In this document: one piece after another, positions 1 to 10,060 of the stretch
Layout: the number at the start of each line of letters is the position of its first letter
Position numbering within the stretch: position 1 is the first letter of the stretch
Assembly: GCF_963678635.1 (NCBI RefSeq)
Contig: NC_087062.1
Coordinates: 73,749,345 to 73,813,344 of the forward strand
Direction of reading: 5' to 3'
DNA: 64,000 nucleotides
Origin: Symsagittifera roscoffensis
Taxonomy: Eukaryota > Xenacoelomorpha > Acoela > Convolutidae
Notes under the pieces: generated by a model
The model's input: only the letters and a program-made list of their open reading frames with translations
Told to the model about the DNA's origin: nothing
Database searches by the model: none
Program-made: the position numbers and the translations under genes

Positions 1-655
1 CCAGGTAGAGGAGCGCAGGACGAGGCGGGCAAGGCCAGGTAGGGAAGCGCAATTCAAGCAGGAACATGCAAGGCAAGAAAACAGTGCACGGGGCGAGGTT
101 TGGCAAGGCAGGATAGGGCAGCGCGGGGCAAGGTATGGCAGTTAGAGGAGGTTCAGAGGAGTGGCTTGGCAGGCAGGGTATATCAGGGGAGAGCGAGAGA
201 GGCACGGCAGCGCAGAGCCGGGTGAGGAGGATGGTAGGGCCAGAAGGGGCAAGGCCAGGTAGAGGAGCGCAGGACGAGGCGGGCAAGGCCAGGTAGGGAA
301 GCGCAATTCAAGCAGGAACATGCAAGGCAAGAAAACAGTGCACGGGGCGAGGTTTGGCAAGGCAGGATAGGGCAGCGCGGGGCAAGGTATGGCAGTTAGA
401 GGAGGTTCAGAGTAGGGCAGGACAAGGCAAGGCAGGGCAAGGTACGGAGGAGCTGAGTAGGGCAGCGCAAAGCAAGGCAGGGCAAGGAGTGACAATTTCT
501 GGTAGGGCAGCGCATGGTGAGAGAGCGAGCCAGAGTAGGGCCGTGCAGAACGACAGGGTAGAGCCAAGGTTCAAGACAGGGTAGCGTAGCGCAGAGCGAG
601 GATGTGCAAAGGGCACATGACCGGGCGAGGAGAGGCGAGGCAGGGCAGCACACAG
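1..655. repeat. GC-rich imperfect minisatellite with 254-bp higher-order unit
   Basis: The segment is built from variants of GGCAAGGCAGGGCA and similar purine-rich words and is far more GC-rich than the rest of the window. Bases 1 to about 161 recur almost exactly from 255 onward, giving a 254-bp higher-order unit. Minus-strand frames translate as Ala-Leu-Pro-Cys runs, which is an artefact of the repeat and not a protein. It probably lies in an intron of the BAX inhibitor-1 gene whose last exons follow. Confidence 0.85.
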
Positions 656-659
656 TAAG

Positions 660-1815
660 GCCAGAAGCAACGCTTTATCTAGCCATCTATCATCCGCTCA
701 TCCATCCTACCAGCAATATGTCAAGCCATCCATCCAACCATCTATCCGTTCGTGCTATTACCCAACCATCTACCTATTCTTTCATGCATCAATCTATCTA
801 TCCATCCAGCCAGAAATCCATCCAGTCATCTATCCGGTCATCCCTCCATCCATTCATCTATCTAGCCATCCATTTTCTGTTTGTTCATCTATCCAACCAG
901 CAATATATGAAGCCATCCATCCAACCATTCATCCATCCATCCATCAAAAAATATTTTCGTTCTTTCCAGTCATCCGTCCAGCCAACCATCTAGCAATCAA
1001 ACCCTTTGTCTATCCAGCCGTTTATCCAACTATCCGCCCATGAAACCATCCATCCGGGCATCGATTCAGCCATCCATCAAACATCTTTCCTTTGCCATTT
1101 CTTTTGACCGTCTTTTCATCCATCCATCCAACCGGCAAGCCATCTATTCAATCAATCATACATTCTTACACCCTGCCATTCATCCAACTATCTGTCCAAT
1201 AAACCATCCATCCATCCCGGCATCGTTTCAGCCATCCATCAAACCATAATCCCGTCGTCAGTTATTACCGTCAATTCATCCGTTCATCCATTCAACCACC
1301 AATCCATCAAGTCATCCATTCAACCATCCTTTTTTAACCCCAGCGATTTGTCCGGCCATCTTTCCATCCATCAAGCCATCTCTCTATCTATCCTTTATTC
1401 ATCCGACCATCCATTTAACCAGCAATCCATCCAGCCATCCATCGCACATCAATCCAACGGGCCTGCTTCCAGTCCATTTATCATTCCCCGCAATCCCTAT
1501 TTCCAGCCAGCCATGCATCCTTCCATTGTCTCAGCCATCCATGCATCAAGGCATTATTTATCACCTATGCATGCAACCAGCAATTCATCAAGCCACTATC
1601 CATCTAGCAAGACATCATTTATTCAGTTATCCATCGTTCCAATCAGCATTTTCTCCATCTAGTCATCGATCCATCCCTGCATCCATCCTACCAGCCCTCC
1701 CTCCATTGATTCATCCATCAGCTATCAATCCAGCCATCCATCGATACATCAGCCATCCATCCGTTCGAGTTCGAACATCCAACCAGCCAGCCATCTATTC
1801 GGCAATTCCAGAACT
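660..1815. repeat. Degenerate CATC tetranucleotide array
   Basis: This is about 1.15 kb of imperfect CATC/CCAT repeats, with words such as CCATCCATCCAACCATC and CAGCCATC. All three plus frames stay open for long stretches, reading as His-Pro-Ser-Ile runs, only because the tetranucleotide lacks stop codons. I call no gene. A second array of the same type lies at 12.5-14.3 kb. Confidence 0.9.
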
Positions 1816-2307
1816 TTTTTTCCGTTTAAAATAAATGCTGTCATTTCCAGGAGCAGCTTTATTATTTTAACCTAAATTTGAGCAAATTCTTGTGGTTAAT
1901 TTTGCTACCACTGGGCGTGGCGACTATAGAAGGAGTGAGAAAGAGCTATGGACTAGATCGGTTTTCTTCTTCTCGGTTATATAGGTATTCGAAGGAAAGC
2001 GCGCAGAGAATCGACTTAAAATACAGTTTCATTCCTTTCATCTGTCTGTATTTCGAAAACATGATCTAAAAATAGCGCTCAGATAAACTTATATGAAATT
2101 TAAAAAATCGAAGGACTTCTATTGATCAGCACCTTTTATTGTGATATTCTTATATACGTATGACCTGTTTGATGTTACCCTTTACCTTTCATCCATAAAT
2201 TAAAGTGGAGCACCGATCGAACTATTTTATTTGCTCAGTTTTGTATCTTGTCGTACTGGTGTTTCTTGCAACATAATCAGAGCTAATATTTGTTTTGTTT
2301 TGTTTAG
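1816..2307 (+). other. Intronic AT-rich sequence, nothing recognised
   Basis: This lies between the CATC array and the BAX inhibitor-1 exon. It ends in a pyrimidine-rich tract and TAG acceptor at 2295-2307. I see no exon, RNA gene or repeat in it. Confidence 0.5.
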
Positions 2308-2746
2308 GCATTCGGTGGATTTGTTCCTCGACTTCATCAACGTCTTTGTGCGCATCCTCATCATCCTCTCTAAGAAAGAGGTGAGCGAAGTTTTTTTCTG
2401 CATATAAAAATTATTATTGCGTGACCAATAAAGATACGAAGTTTTCTTCGAATTCTCATTTTGGGTTTTCCACAGCTTAGCTTCACCGTGATTTGCTTCG
2501 ATATTTGAAACCTTTTCTGGAGTTGAAATGGTCTAACGAGCAATCAAGACTTTGTTTGGATTCGTATTCAACTTCAATTTAACCGATTAAGCCATTTAGT
2601 TTCTTTTTTGAGTTGTGATTTTGGGTGGATTAAATAAAGAGCCCAGTTATTTCCAAAGAACACGATTAATATAAACATAATTTTATTTCCTGTTTCCAAC
2701 TTGGTAGTGTTTACAGGAGCGCAAAGGAAACAGCAAACGTCGTTAA
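2308..2746 (+). CDS. TMBIM6: BAX inhibitor-1 (TMBIM6-like), last two coding exons; 5' part beyond left edge
   Basis: BAX inhibitor-1 is an ER membrane protein of the TMBIM family that modulates Ca2+ leak and cell-death signalling. The penultimate exon is 2308-2380, after a TTTAG acceptor and before a GTGAGC donor. It starts in phase (one base, then 24 codons) and reads HSVDLFLDFINVFVRILIIL followed by SKKE. This matches the family's C-terminal signature, which in human TMBIM6 is HCIDLFLDFITVF. The last exon is 2717-2746, after a TTTACAG acceptor, and reads ERKGNSKRR then TAA: the basic Lys/Arg tail typical of BI-1. A likely poly(A) signal is at 3003-3008. Upstream exons were not found in 1-2307, so they should lie left of the window, across an intron holding both tandem arrays. 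Both exons are short, but the motif match is specific. Confidence 0.78.
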
Positions 2747-2749
2747 AGA

Positions 2750-3640
2750 TGTGAGAACATGAACTAAAACAACTACGATGCCGAAGGAAGAGCATCGACA
2801 AATCGTCAAACTGGTCCTCATACTTGAACTTGAACTCAATCATTCAATACTAAATACGTATATACAGATGATGCTGTAACTCTAAATTGTAATAATCGGT
2901 TGATGCAACTTTTTTGTATTAAAAACAAATTTGAAGAATATGCACAAATGTCTTTGTTGCATCATGCCTAATGAATAGCTTAACCATTAGCAAGTGCTTG
3001 ACAAATAAAACTGTGACATGCTTAGACTCTTTAGATATATGATTCCTTTCGGTGTACATGTTTCCCTTTTCAAGAGGATTTTACTGTTGCTTCTTTGAAT
3101 ACCGACTTGTGAACCGACAAGGTAATTAAAAACGGAGGCATCCTTCAGCTGTAGCTATTTTTAAAATTCTGCCAAATCGATACAAATTTTAACGGAGGAT
3201 ATTCAACTACACAAGGTCTATATAACATAATTGCATAAGAGTGACCAACGATGTCGCGTCAACGTTTTGCGAGCTTGTCAGAAGAGGCTAGCGCTCCATG
3301 GGAAACTTAGTAGAGCCGGTTGACGCGGCTAAGCGTACTTGTCGGAGACCGTGAACCGTCAACTACAAGACAAACTTCCTGTTTCTTTAGGACTGTTTAG
3401 CTTAGTTTTTAGAATGTTAGAATGGAGATAATTTTTTCGGCTTCATCGCCTACCACCATCTTAAGAAACGAAGAAACTAAATTGCACAATTATCATTCCG
3501 ATTTTCGAAGGTCACGAAATACCTAAGCTCGAGTTATTTTTGGCAAAATAGTGACTAGCCTAAAATTTCTGAAAGCGAAATTCTCAATTAGCAAACAAAT
3601 ACTGAATTTCAAACAATTTTGAAGGTAGAATCATAACTTT
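2750..3640. other. Intergenic DNA with one GC-rich block
   Basis: This is mostly featureless 3' flank. Positions 3238-3365 are noticeably GC-richer and contain the inverted pair CGCGTCAAC / GTTGACGCG about 56 bases apart, so a stem is possible. I recognise no RNA family. Confidence 0.35.
3003..3008 (+). terminator. Candidate poly(A) signal for BAX inhibitor-1
   Basis: An AATAAA hexamer lies about 260 bases after the TAA of the last BAX inhibitor-1 exon. No experimental support can be read from the sequence. Confidence 0.4.
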
Positions 3641-3649
3641 CCAATCATG

Positions 3650-5250
3650 CAGAAGCTTTCCTTGACAGATTTTTTATTTTTTTTTTCGTAATTTTGAAAA
3701 CTACCCGTACAAATCAGATGTTACGTTCAACCCAAAGAACAATTGAGGGAAGCTCACCTGCATATGCGGCTCTGCCCAATTTTCCGAATACAAAAACTTT
3801 GCCTATGGAGAAATCGTATTTCGATTTTTTGACCGTTTTTTTTTTTGAAAATTAAATTTACTTTTCCCGAAACTTCTCTACGAAATAAGAGTTTGTGTAT
3901 TGAATCAAAATAACAGGTTTTTAAACAAGCAAAACTTGTGAGATAGTATCAACTCTCTTTTTCGAGCCTAAGTCGCAAATATAACTGTTCGTTAGGAAAG
4001 TGCTCATTTTCATCAATAACCAGCTATTAAGTACAGGCAATGCTAAGGATATTAACGCAGACTATTAAATTACCAATAGCACTTTAGCTTCAAGGTATCA
4101 TGGATCTGTAGCGTAGAGGTGGGGACGGAGACCAGCAACAAAATAATAGGGTTCCAACCTAGTCAATGGCGGACGTTTTTAATCAACTTTTTCGTAAACA
4201 AGTTATAAATTGAGGCATGTAAGTTGGTAAATTTGACAAGCTTTTTTTTCCAAATTGAATGTTACTGCTAATGCGTTGCGTCTTGATTGGATTGCATGCA
4301 TCACTTAGCATTTATGTGGACTCATAATTGGCGTGTGTCACTTAAGAAATTTTGTAGACTGAAAAATTCTTTCATTCAGTTTTTCCCAGCAGCGGTATCG
4401 GTCGGATTTTTGCTTTTCTATGCCAAGTGCAACTTCGCCGCTCTCTTTAATTTTTTTTGCGTAAGTTACTACCCACAGCAATTTTGTACACAAAAAAACT
4501 ATGGTTCTCAGAAAAATCAAATCTGATTCATTGACTAATTTTTGGAATCTTTTCAACTTTTCTGCTACATTCACAGAGCAAACATTTTTGGTTTCATGGT
4601 TGAAACAGATTATAGGAATCTCCCCTGCTTAATTGGCTACGCCCCGCCCAATTTTTTTTACACAAAAAGTTATGCCCCTCGGAATTGTCAAAAGCTAGAT
4701 TTTTTGACAGTTTTTTTTTGTTTCTGCTTCTTCTTGAAAACTACCCGCCCAAACCTGAGATAGTAAGTTCTACCCAAAGGAATTTCCTAATATACAAAAT
4801 TATGCTTTATGGGTAAATCAAAATTTTGATTTTCTATAGGTTTTTCAAAATTTAAATTTCCTTTTCTCGAAAACTGTCTTTCGAAACAGAATACTGAAAT
4901 AACAGAATTTATACACACAAAACTATGATTTTCGAAAAAATCAAATGATTGATTTATTGACTGTTTTTTCGAAACATTAAGTTTTTCTTGAAAATTGTCC
5001 TGCATTTTATTAGGTTGTGTTTGATCGAAAAACCTGGTTTTGAGAATAGTCTCTGATGCAGCGGCCATTGCTTTTTTCTTTTCTGCAGAACAAACTAATT
5101 GAATTCGGAAAGTCAACTTTTTGCTTTTTGGAACGATCTTAGAACATTTTTGACTTCTCTCAACTACCCTATCAAATCTGAGATGGGCTCAATTTAAAGA
5201 ACCGGTTGTATTACTCCCTAAAAAGTTTTGTTTTCAAAAATTAAATGAAA
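3650..5250 (+). repeat. Degenerate repeat family with 'ttgaaaactacccg..aaatctgaga' core
   Basis: Several diverged copies of one phrase occur here: 'gaaaactacccgtacaaatcag' near 3693, 'gaaaactacccgcccaaacctgaga' near 4734 and 'ctaccctatcaaatctgaga' near 5162. They are joined by shared words such as 'acacaaaaagttatgcc' and 'gatttattgac'. The same phrase forms clearer tandem monomers of about 171 bp at 9545-10060. No coding content is seen. Confidence 0.55.
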
Positions 5251-7500
5251 TTTTTTATCTATGGGAAGATACCAGTTTTCCATTTGATTTCGTAGAAAAA
5301 CAACTAAGAATTTGGGCAAAATCAAATTTTTCAAATCAACACATTTTAATCAGCATCAGAATAAAACGTTCCAAAATTGTAAAAGAGCTATTTCAGCTTT
5401 AATTAGGCCCCTTTTATCTTATATCGAGACAGACAAAATTTTTGGTGTACCTATTTTTTCAACTTTTTTTCTTTTTATGAATCCTACGTTTTCAATATGA
5501 ATTTTTAACTTTGTGTTGTATCCCAAGTTGTACAAAATCCGATTCGCCTTTGCTTTTAGGACGATTTTTCTTTTTTAGACATGTTTCAACAAAAAGTATT
5601 GGCGAGTTTTCCTTTTTTATGGTTGTCAAATATGCCAAAGTCCTAGTTTCTCTTCAGATGTTTTAATCACGCAGATAAAACGACACTGGATTGGAATTTT
5701 TTTAACACTATTTGTTCTTGAAAGTTTCAATTTTCAAATGGACCAGAAAATATTACTTGAAATGGAATGAAGCGGAGGCATTGGGCTAAAACGTGTGAAT
5801 TTTTTCTCTCAGAAAAGAATCTTTACACTTGCGAAAGCAAATATCTTTTTGTCGGGCGCTAGATTTTTTTCCCGTAAGCAACTTTTCTTACACAAGGCAA
5901 CTTTAATTTTGGATCACCGCGTGTTTTCGGCTCAATGCACGCTCGCACACTCGGAAATTACTTGAAAGTTGTATAATGCTACTTTTTACGTTTCCGTTAG
6001 ATTTGAACTTTTGGTATTTCCAAAAAATTGTTGATATTTTTGTCAACAATTTTCTTCAATATTTTTGTTTTCGGATCAATTGATGCTCAACTAAGTGTTA
6101 TTGATTTAGTAATTGCTCAAAAAATACCAAAGTTTGTTCAATAGTAATAATTTTGTCTCTTGTTTGTGTTTCTGAGATTGACTTTGTCGTGTTTCCAAAA
6201 AAATGGTTGATTTTTTTTTCAAATTCTTTTTGACTTCGTTTTTTCTACCCTACTGTCTGTTTGGCGGCATGCAATGTTAAATTTCTGTGAGAATTGTTGA
6301 GGGGACTGATTCAGCAATGGTGAACATGTTTGATCCACATAATTTCTGATTTTTTGTAATTGAAAATTTTTCGGCCACTTGGAACTATTAGAACTATTGC
6401 CTATCTGCTCATTTTCGTTGCCTTAGCTCCTACAAGTTTTTTGAACGTTTCGGCTTCTTACTAGCATTTTGAAAGCTCTTTGTAAAGCATCTCTTGTTGC
6501 AGTTTATTTTGGTCTGGGTTTTTTCAAAAGGTTTTTTTTTAATTTTTAAATAATTTTGACAAAATGATTTGAAGGATTTTTATTTACTTCTTGATTTGTC
6601 ATTTTATTTGTTTTTTTTTTCCAAATATAAAACAACTTCTACCCTCAATCAGTTTAAGGGGCAAAAAAAACAAATTTTTTCCGACAATAAATTTTGCTTC
6701 TCTTCACACAAAATCAACAGTTTTATAGAGAATTCGATTGAAAAGCTAGCAATGCAATCACACATAAACATCGTGAAAACCAAATTTGTTTAATTTTTTT
6801 TTTCAAATATAATTCATAAAACTAAGACAAACGTGATATCTCGGAGGCTAAAGCATTTTAACAGCCATATTTAGAGGCAAAATTTGTAAAGTCTGAGCTT
6901 ACCCTGACGGCACCAACAAAAGGGTTGGAAAAATCACATTTTGTTTAATTTTTGAGATCCAAGTTATTCAAAAAGTTATCACTTGAACTAATAAACTTTG
7001 GTTATTCGAATTTGGAGGTCAATTTTGCAACTTGTAGGGTTTCTTATTAAAAATTTTTTCTCTAATATCTAAAAATTAGTATTCAAAAAATAAAAAAATA
7101 AACGTCAAATCTCAAAGCTTCAACGTCAGATTGAAAAAGTTTTCCGCAAAACAAACCTTTGCTTGTATCAACTGAATCCACGAACTGAATCAAAGTGAAG
7201 TTAACTGAAGTTCATTCGTTTTTGTCCATGCCAAGCGTTTTGTTTCTACGACAAGAGTTAAGGCGTGGGTAGCGCATAAATGTTTACTTTGTTTATTGTC
7301 GTGGTTTCTTGGGTGCCACCGTATTTGTACCCATTTTGACAAGATATAATCAAATCTGATTGTTTGATTTTATAAACGTTGTACATTTGTTTGAGAAAAG
7401 GCCTGCTGCTAAATCCAAAGTTGTTTGACATAGTTTGGACTGTTTTCAAACGTTCACGCAGGCGTTAATGATAGTTTACTTATTAACTTGTTATGAACGA
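5250..7500. other. AT-rich intergenic DNA, nothing recognised
   Basis: This is low-complexity T- and A-rich sequence without a convincing ORF, RNA gene or bounded repeat. Confidence 0.5.
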
Positions 7501-7518
7501 GAGATCGGCTATAGGCCT

Positions 7519-7530
7519 TTTTATATATTA
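7519..7530 (+). promoter_or_regulatory. Candidate TATA element of the GPCR gene
   Basis: TTTTATATATTA lies about 35 bases before the start codon of the intronless receptor gene. In such AT-rich DNA this is weak evidence, but the spacing would fit a very short 5' UTR. Confidence 0.3.
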
Positions 7531-7559
7531 CTCTTTTGGGTTAATTTATTTGTCAAACT

Positions 7560-8750
7560 ATGAACAGCCCTTTCCTTTTACAGGAACCTCCCATTCTATA
7601 TGAGACTGAAGATTCTACTCCCATACGTATAGGAAATAACATCTCTATTCTTTATGGTTCGAACTCCAGTTGCAGTGGCCTTACCAGTGACTCATATGCG
7701 ACCGAATGCACTTTTTCTCTCATTTTCATCTGGCTTACCTTAGGTGCCAGCGTCGTTGGTTTTATCGGAAACGCTCAGATTGCCTGGTGCTATGGTCGTT
7801 ACCGCGGATTAACTACAAACTCGGATAAATTAGCGTTCACCTATGGACTGGTGGAGACTTGTATGTGTATTTCTTCTTTTTTTGCGTCTCTGTTTATTTT
7901 GATCACACGAAACAAAGCCTTTTGTATTTTCTACGTGATATATTTCATTTTGAATAGCCGCACAACTTTGCATTTGATTGTGGCCACAGCTGTTAATCGC
8001 TATGCGACAAGTGTTCGGTTTCATACTCACGAGACGAGACTCTCACGACTCACGAAGAACATCCGACCTATGCTTGTTGTACTTCTGTTTGCAACAGTTG
8101 TCGAAATTTTTCTCCAAGGATCAGTCACCTGCTTCAAATACGAAAACATCGGCGTGCTTTTCATCGAAAACTATATGGTAAGCGAACGCAAAAACTGGAG
8201 TCTGTACTTTGTTTTGGTTCTGGACTGGATGAATTGGATCATTTTGCTAGCTGCATTGGTTATAGCTGTAATCGTTTATTACAAAACAAGGGAAGCAAAT
8301 ACAATTGGAGATTACTTCAAGGTCGAGGATCCAAATTATGACGTGTTCTACGAACGTGCAGTAACCCGTATGTTTCGGTGGAACTCTTTAATTCTCCTTT
8401 TTGCTTTGACAATTCAGGTGGTGATTCAAATTCTAAACTTCTACGCTACTCTGAACACTATCAACGGCGTCTACTTTAACATCCATTTTATGATTCTGAC
8501 CAAAACTATCGCCGATTTTCTTTCAATTATGACTGTGTCTGCGACGCCTATTGTGTTCTACAGTGCCAATGCTCAATTTAGAAGCGAAGTGCGCGTCTTC
8601 TGGAGATACAAAATGGTTGTGACAAGAGAAATCTATGCCAGACTTTTGCAGAAATCCAGGAGCATCCGTCTTCAGACGGGGACCGAACACGATTTCGAAC
8701 ATAATCAAGAAATCGCCAGAAATCCAACTTACCAAATTGAGCGAGACTGA
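7560..8750 (+). CDS. Seven-transmembrane rhodopsin-like GPCR, orphan, single exon
   Basis: This 396-residue intronless ORF is a class A-like G-protein-coupled receptor of the plasma membrane. The ligand cannot be named. The extracellular N terminus (about 50 aa) has two N-glycosylation sequons (N27, N35). Helices lie at roughly 51-77 (with the TM1 Gly-Asn at 70-71), 90-114, 121-145, 170-190, 214-241, 272-298 and 306-334. C122 and C191 are placed for the conserved TM3-ECL2 disulfide. The DRY motif is NRY (146-148), and the TM7 NPxxY motif is TPIVFY (329-334), so both activation motifs are altered. A cytoplasmic tail of about 60 aa follows. The first ATG after the TATA-like box is taken as the start. 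It stands alone among repeats, as lineage-expanded chemoreceptors often do, but that role is inference. Confidence 0.85.
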   Translation: MNSPFLLQEPPILYETEDSTPIRIGNNISILYGSNSSCSGLTSDSYATECTFSLIFIWLTLGASVVGFIGNAQIAWCYGRYRGLTTNSDKLAFTYGLVETCMCISSFFASLFILITRNKAFCIFYVIYFILNSRTTLHLIVATAVNRYATSVRFHTHETRLSRLTKNIRPMLVVLLFATVVEIFLQGSVTCFKYENIGVLFIENYMVSERKNWSLYFVLVLDWMNWIILLAALVIAVIVYYKTREANTIGDYFKVEDPNYDVFYERAVTRMFRWNSLILLFALTIQVVIQILNFYATLNTINGVYFNIHFMILTKTIADFLSIMTVSATPIVFYSANAQFRSEVRVFWRYKMVVTREIYARLLQKSRSIRLQTGTEHDFEHNQEIARNPTYQIERD

Positions 8751-8791
8751 ATAGTTTCAAATTAGAGCGCGACTGAATAGTTTCACATTAA
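8740..8791 (+). repeat. 26-bp tandem duplication across the GPCR stop codon
   Basis: The block gagcgagactgaatagtttc plus six bases is repeated immediately with two substitutions (cga to cgc, caaa to caca). The stop codon of the receptor is in the first copy, so the protein end is unaffected. Confidence 0.8.
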
Positions 8792-8928
8792 TTAGCTTAA
8801 ATTGAATATTAAAATGTTTATCAACATAATGTCACAACTAAAAACCCTAGACGTTTCATCCTGAATTTCCCAGAACCAACAATTAACCAAAATTCTGGTC
8901 CACCGAGTCGAGATTTTTCACCTAAATT

Positions 8929-9250
8929 GAAGCAAGGTTTGAGCGGTTTTTTTAGACGATTGCGCTCAAAATCTTGCTTCAAAATGAGCGGTTTATCTAG
9001 AAGAACCTCTCAAATCTTGCGCGGTTTTTGAGCGATTTTTTTAGATAAACCGCTCAAAAACTGTTCAAATATGCGCGGTTTTTGAGCGCTTTTTTAAAAT
9101 AAACAGCTCAAAACCGTTCAAATCTTGCGGGGTTTTTGAGCGTTTTTCTATAGATAAACCGTTCAAAAATCGCTCAAACCGCTCATTTTGAAGCAAGATT
9201 TTGAACGCAATCGTCTAAAAAAACCGCCCAAAACCGCTCAAATCTTGAAC
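8929..9250. repeat. Inverted-repeat block of 'gagcggttttt' modules
   Basis: The left arm 'gaagcaaggtttgagcgg..ttttagacgattgcg' (8929-8990) reappears reverse-complemented at 9184-9247. Between them several diverged copies of a palindromic module (TTTTTGAGCG and CGCTCAAAAA around TTTAGATAAAC) alternate in both orientations. It could fold into a long cruciform. It resembles a foldback element, but no target duplication was identified. Confidence 0.7.
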
Positions 9251-9544
9251 AATTTTTGAACGTTTTTTTTTTCGGATAAATCGCTCAAAAAACGCTCAAA
9301 TGCTATGCTATTTTCCCATCAATTAATCTGGTTCAAGAAATTAACAATGAAATTCAAGAAATGCGAAGCTTCGTTTCGCCTCTGTGTCAAATTTTATTTT
9401 GTCCGCCTATATAATCATTAGTTTGTAATAAATAAAACTGTTTGCTTAAGAGCAAATTTTGAAGGTCATGACTGCCCATAAGCATCTACGAATTAATCTC
9501 ACGAATCAAATTTGAAGAACCTTTCGTGATTGATATATTTTTTG

Positions 9545-10060
9545 ACTTTTCTCAAAAAATGCCTTACCAAATCTAGGATTTTAATTTGAGTTGAACGACG
9601 GGTTGGGAGAAGGTCCCCTGCATAAGCGGCAACGTCCTAAATTTCTACACAAAAGTTATGACATTCGGAAAACTTCATAAATTCTAAATTTTTGACCGTT
9701 TTCTGAAACTTTTTGACTTTTCTCAAAAACTATACATCCAAATCTGAGATTTCGGGTTAAATCGAAACAACTGGTTTTATGAAGCTCCCCTTTATGAGAC
9801 GCTATGCCCAGTTTTTTTCACATAGGAAAATATGACTCTCTTAAAACCCAAGTTATGATTTTAAGATCGTTTTTTGAAACTTTATGACTTGTCTCGAAAA
9901 CTATTCTTCCAAATCTGAAATTTGGAAGTTAGAAAAGCTTCACTGTAAAAAAAGCCACGGCCAATTTGTCTGAAAAAAATTTTTGTCCTTCAGAAAAGAA
10001 AAATTTTTGTCCTTCGTCGTTGGGAAAATTCCAAGTTCTCAAACATATAACTTCTATTTT
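9545..10060 (+). repeat. ~171-bp tandem repeat, three diverged monomers
   Basis: The phrase 'gacttttctcaaaaa' followed by 'ccaaatctgaga' starts at about 9545, 9717 and 9887, giving spacings of 172 and 170 bases. The monomers also share 'gcccagtttttttcaca' and a 'ttgaccgttttttgaaac' end. It is the same family as the more degenerate material at 3.65-5.25 kb. Confidence 0.65.

Noticed and set aside
142-670. Overlapping long ORFs on both strands
   Set aside because: They are produced by the GC-rich minisatellite; the proteins are Ala-Leu-Pro-Cys repeats in all frames.
660-1834. His/Pro/Ser-Ile-rich ORFs
   Set aside because: The CATC tetranucleotide lacks stop codons in this orientation, so open frames are automatic.
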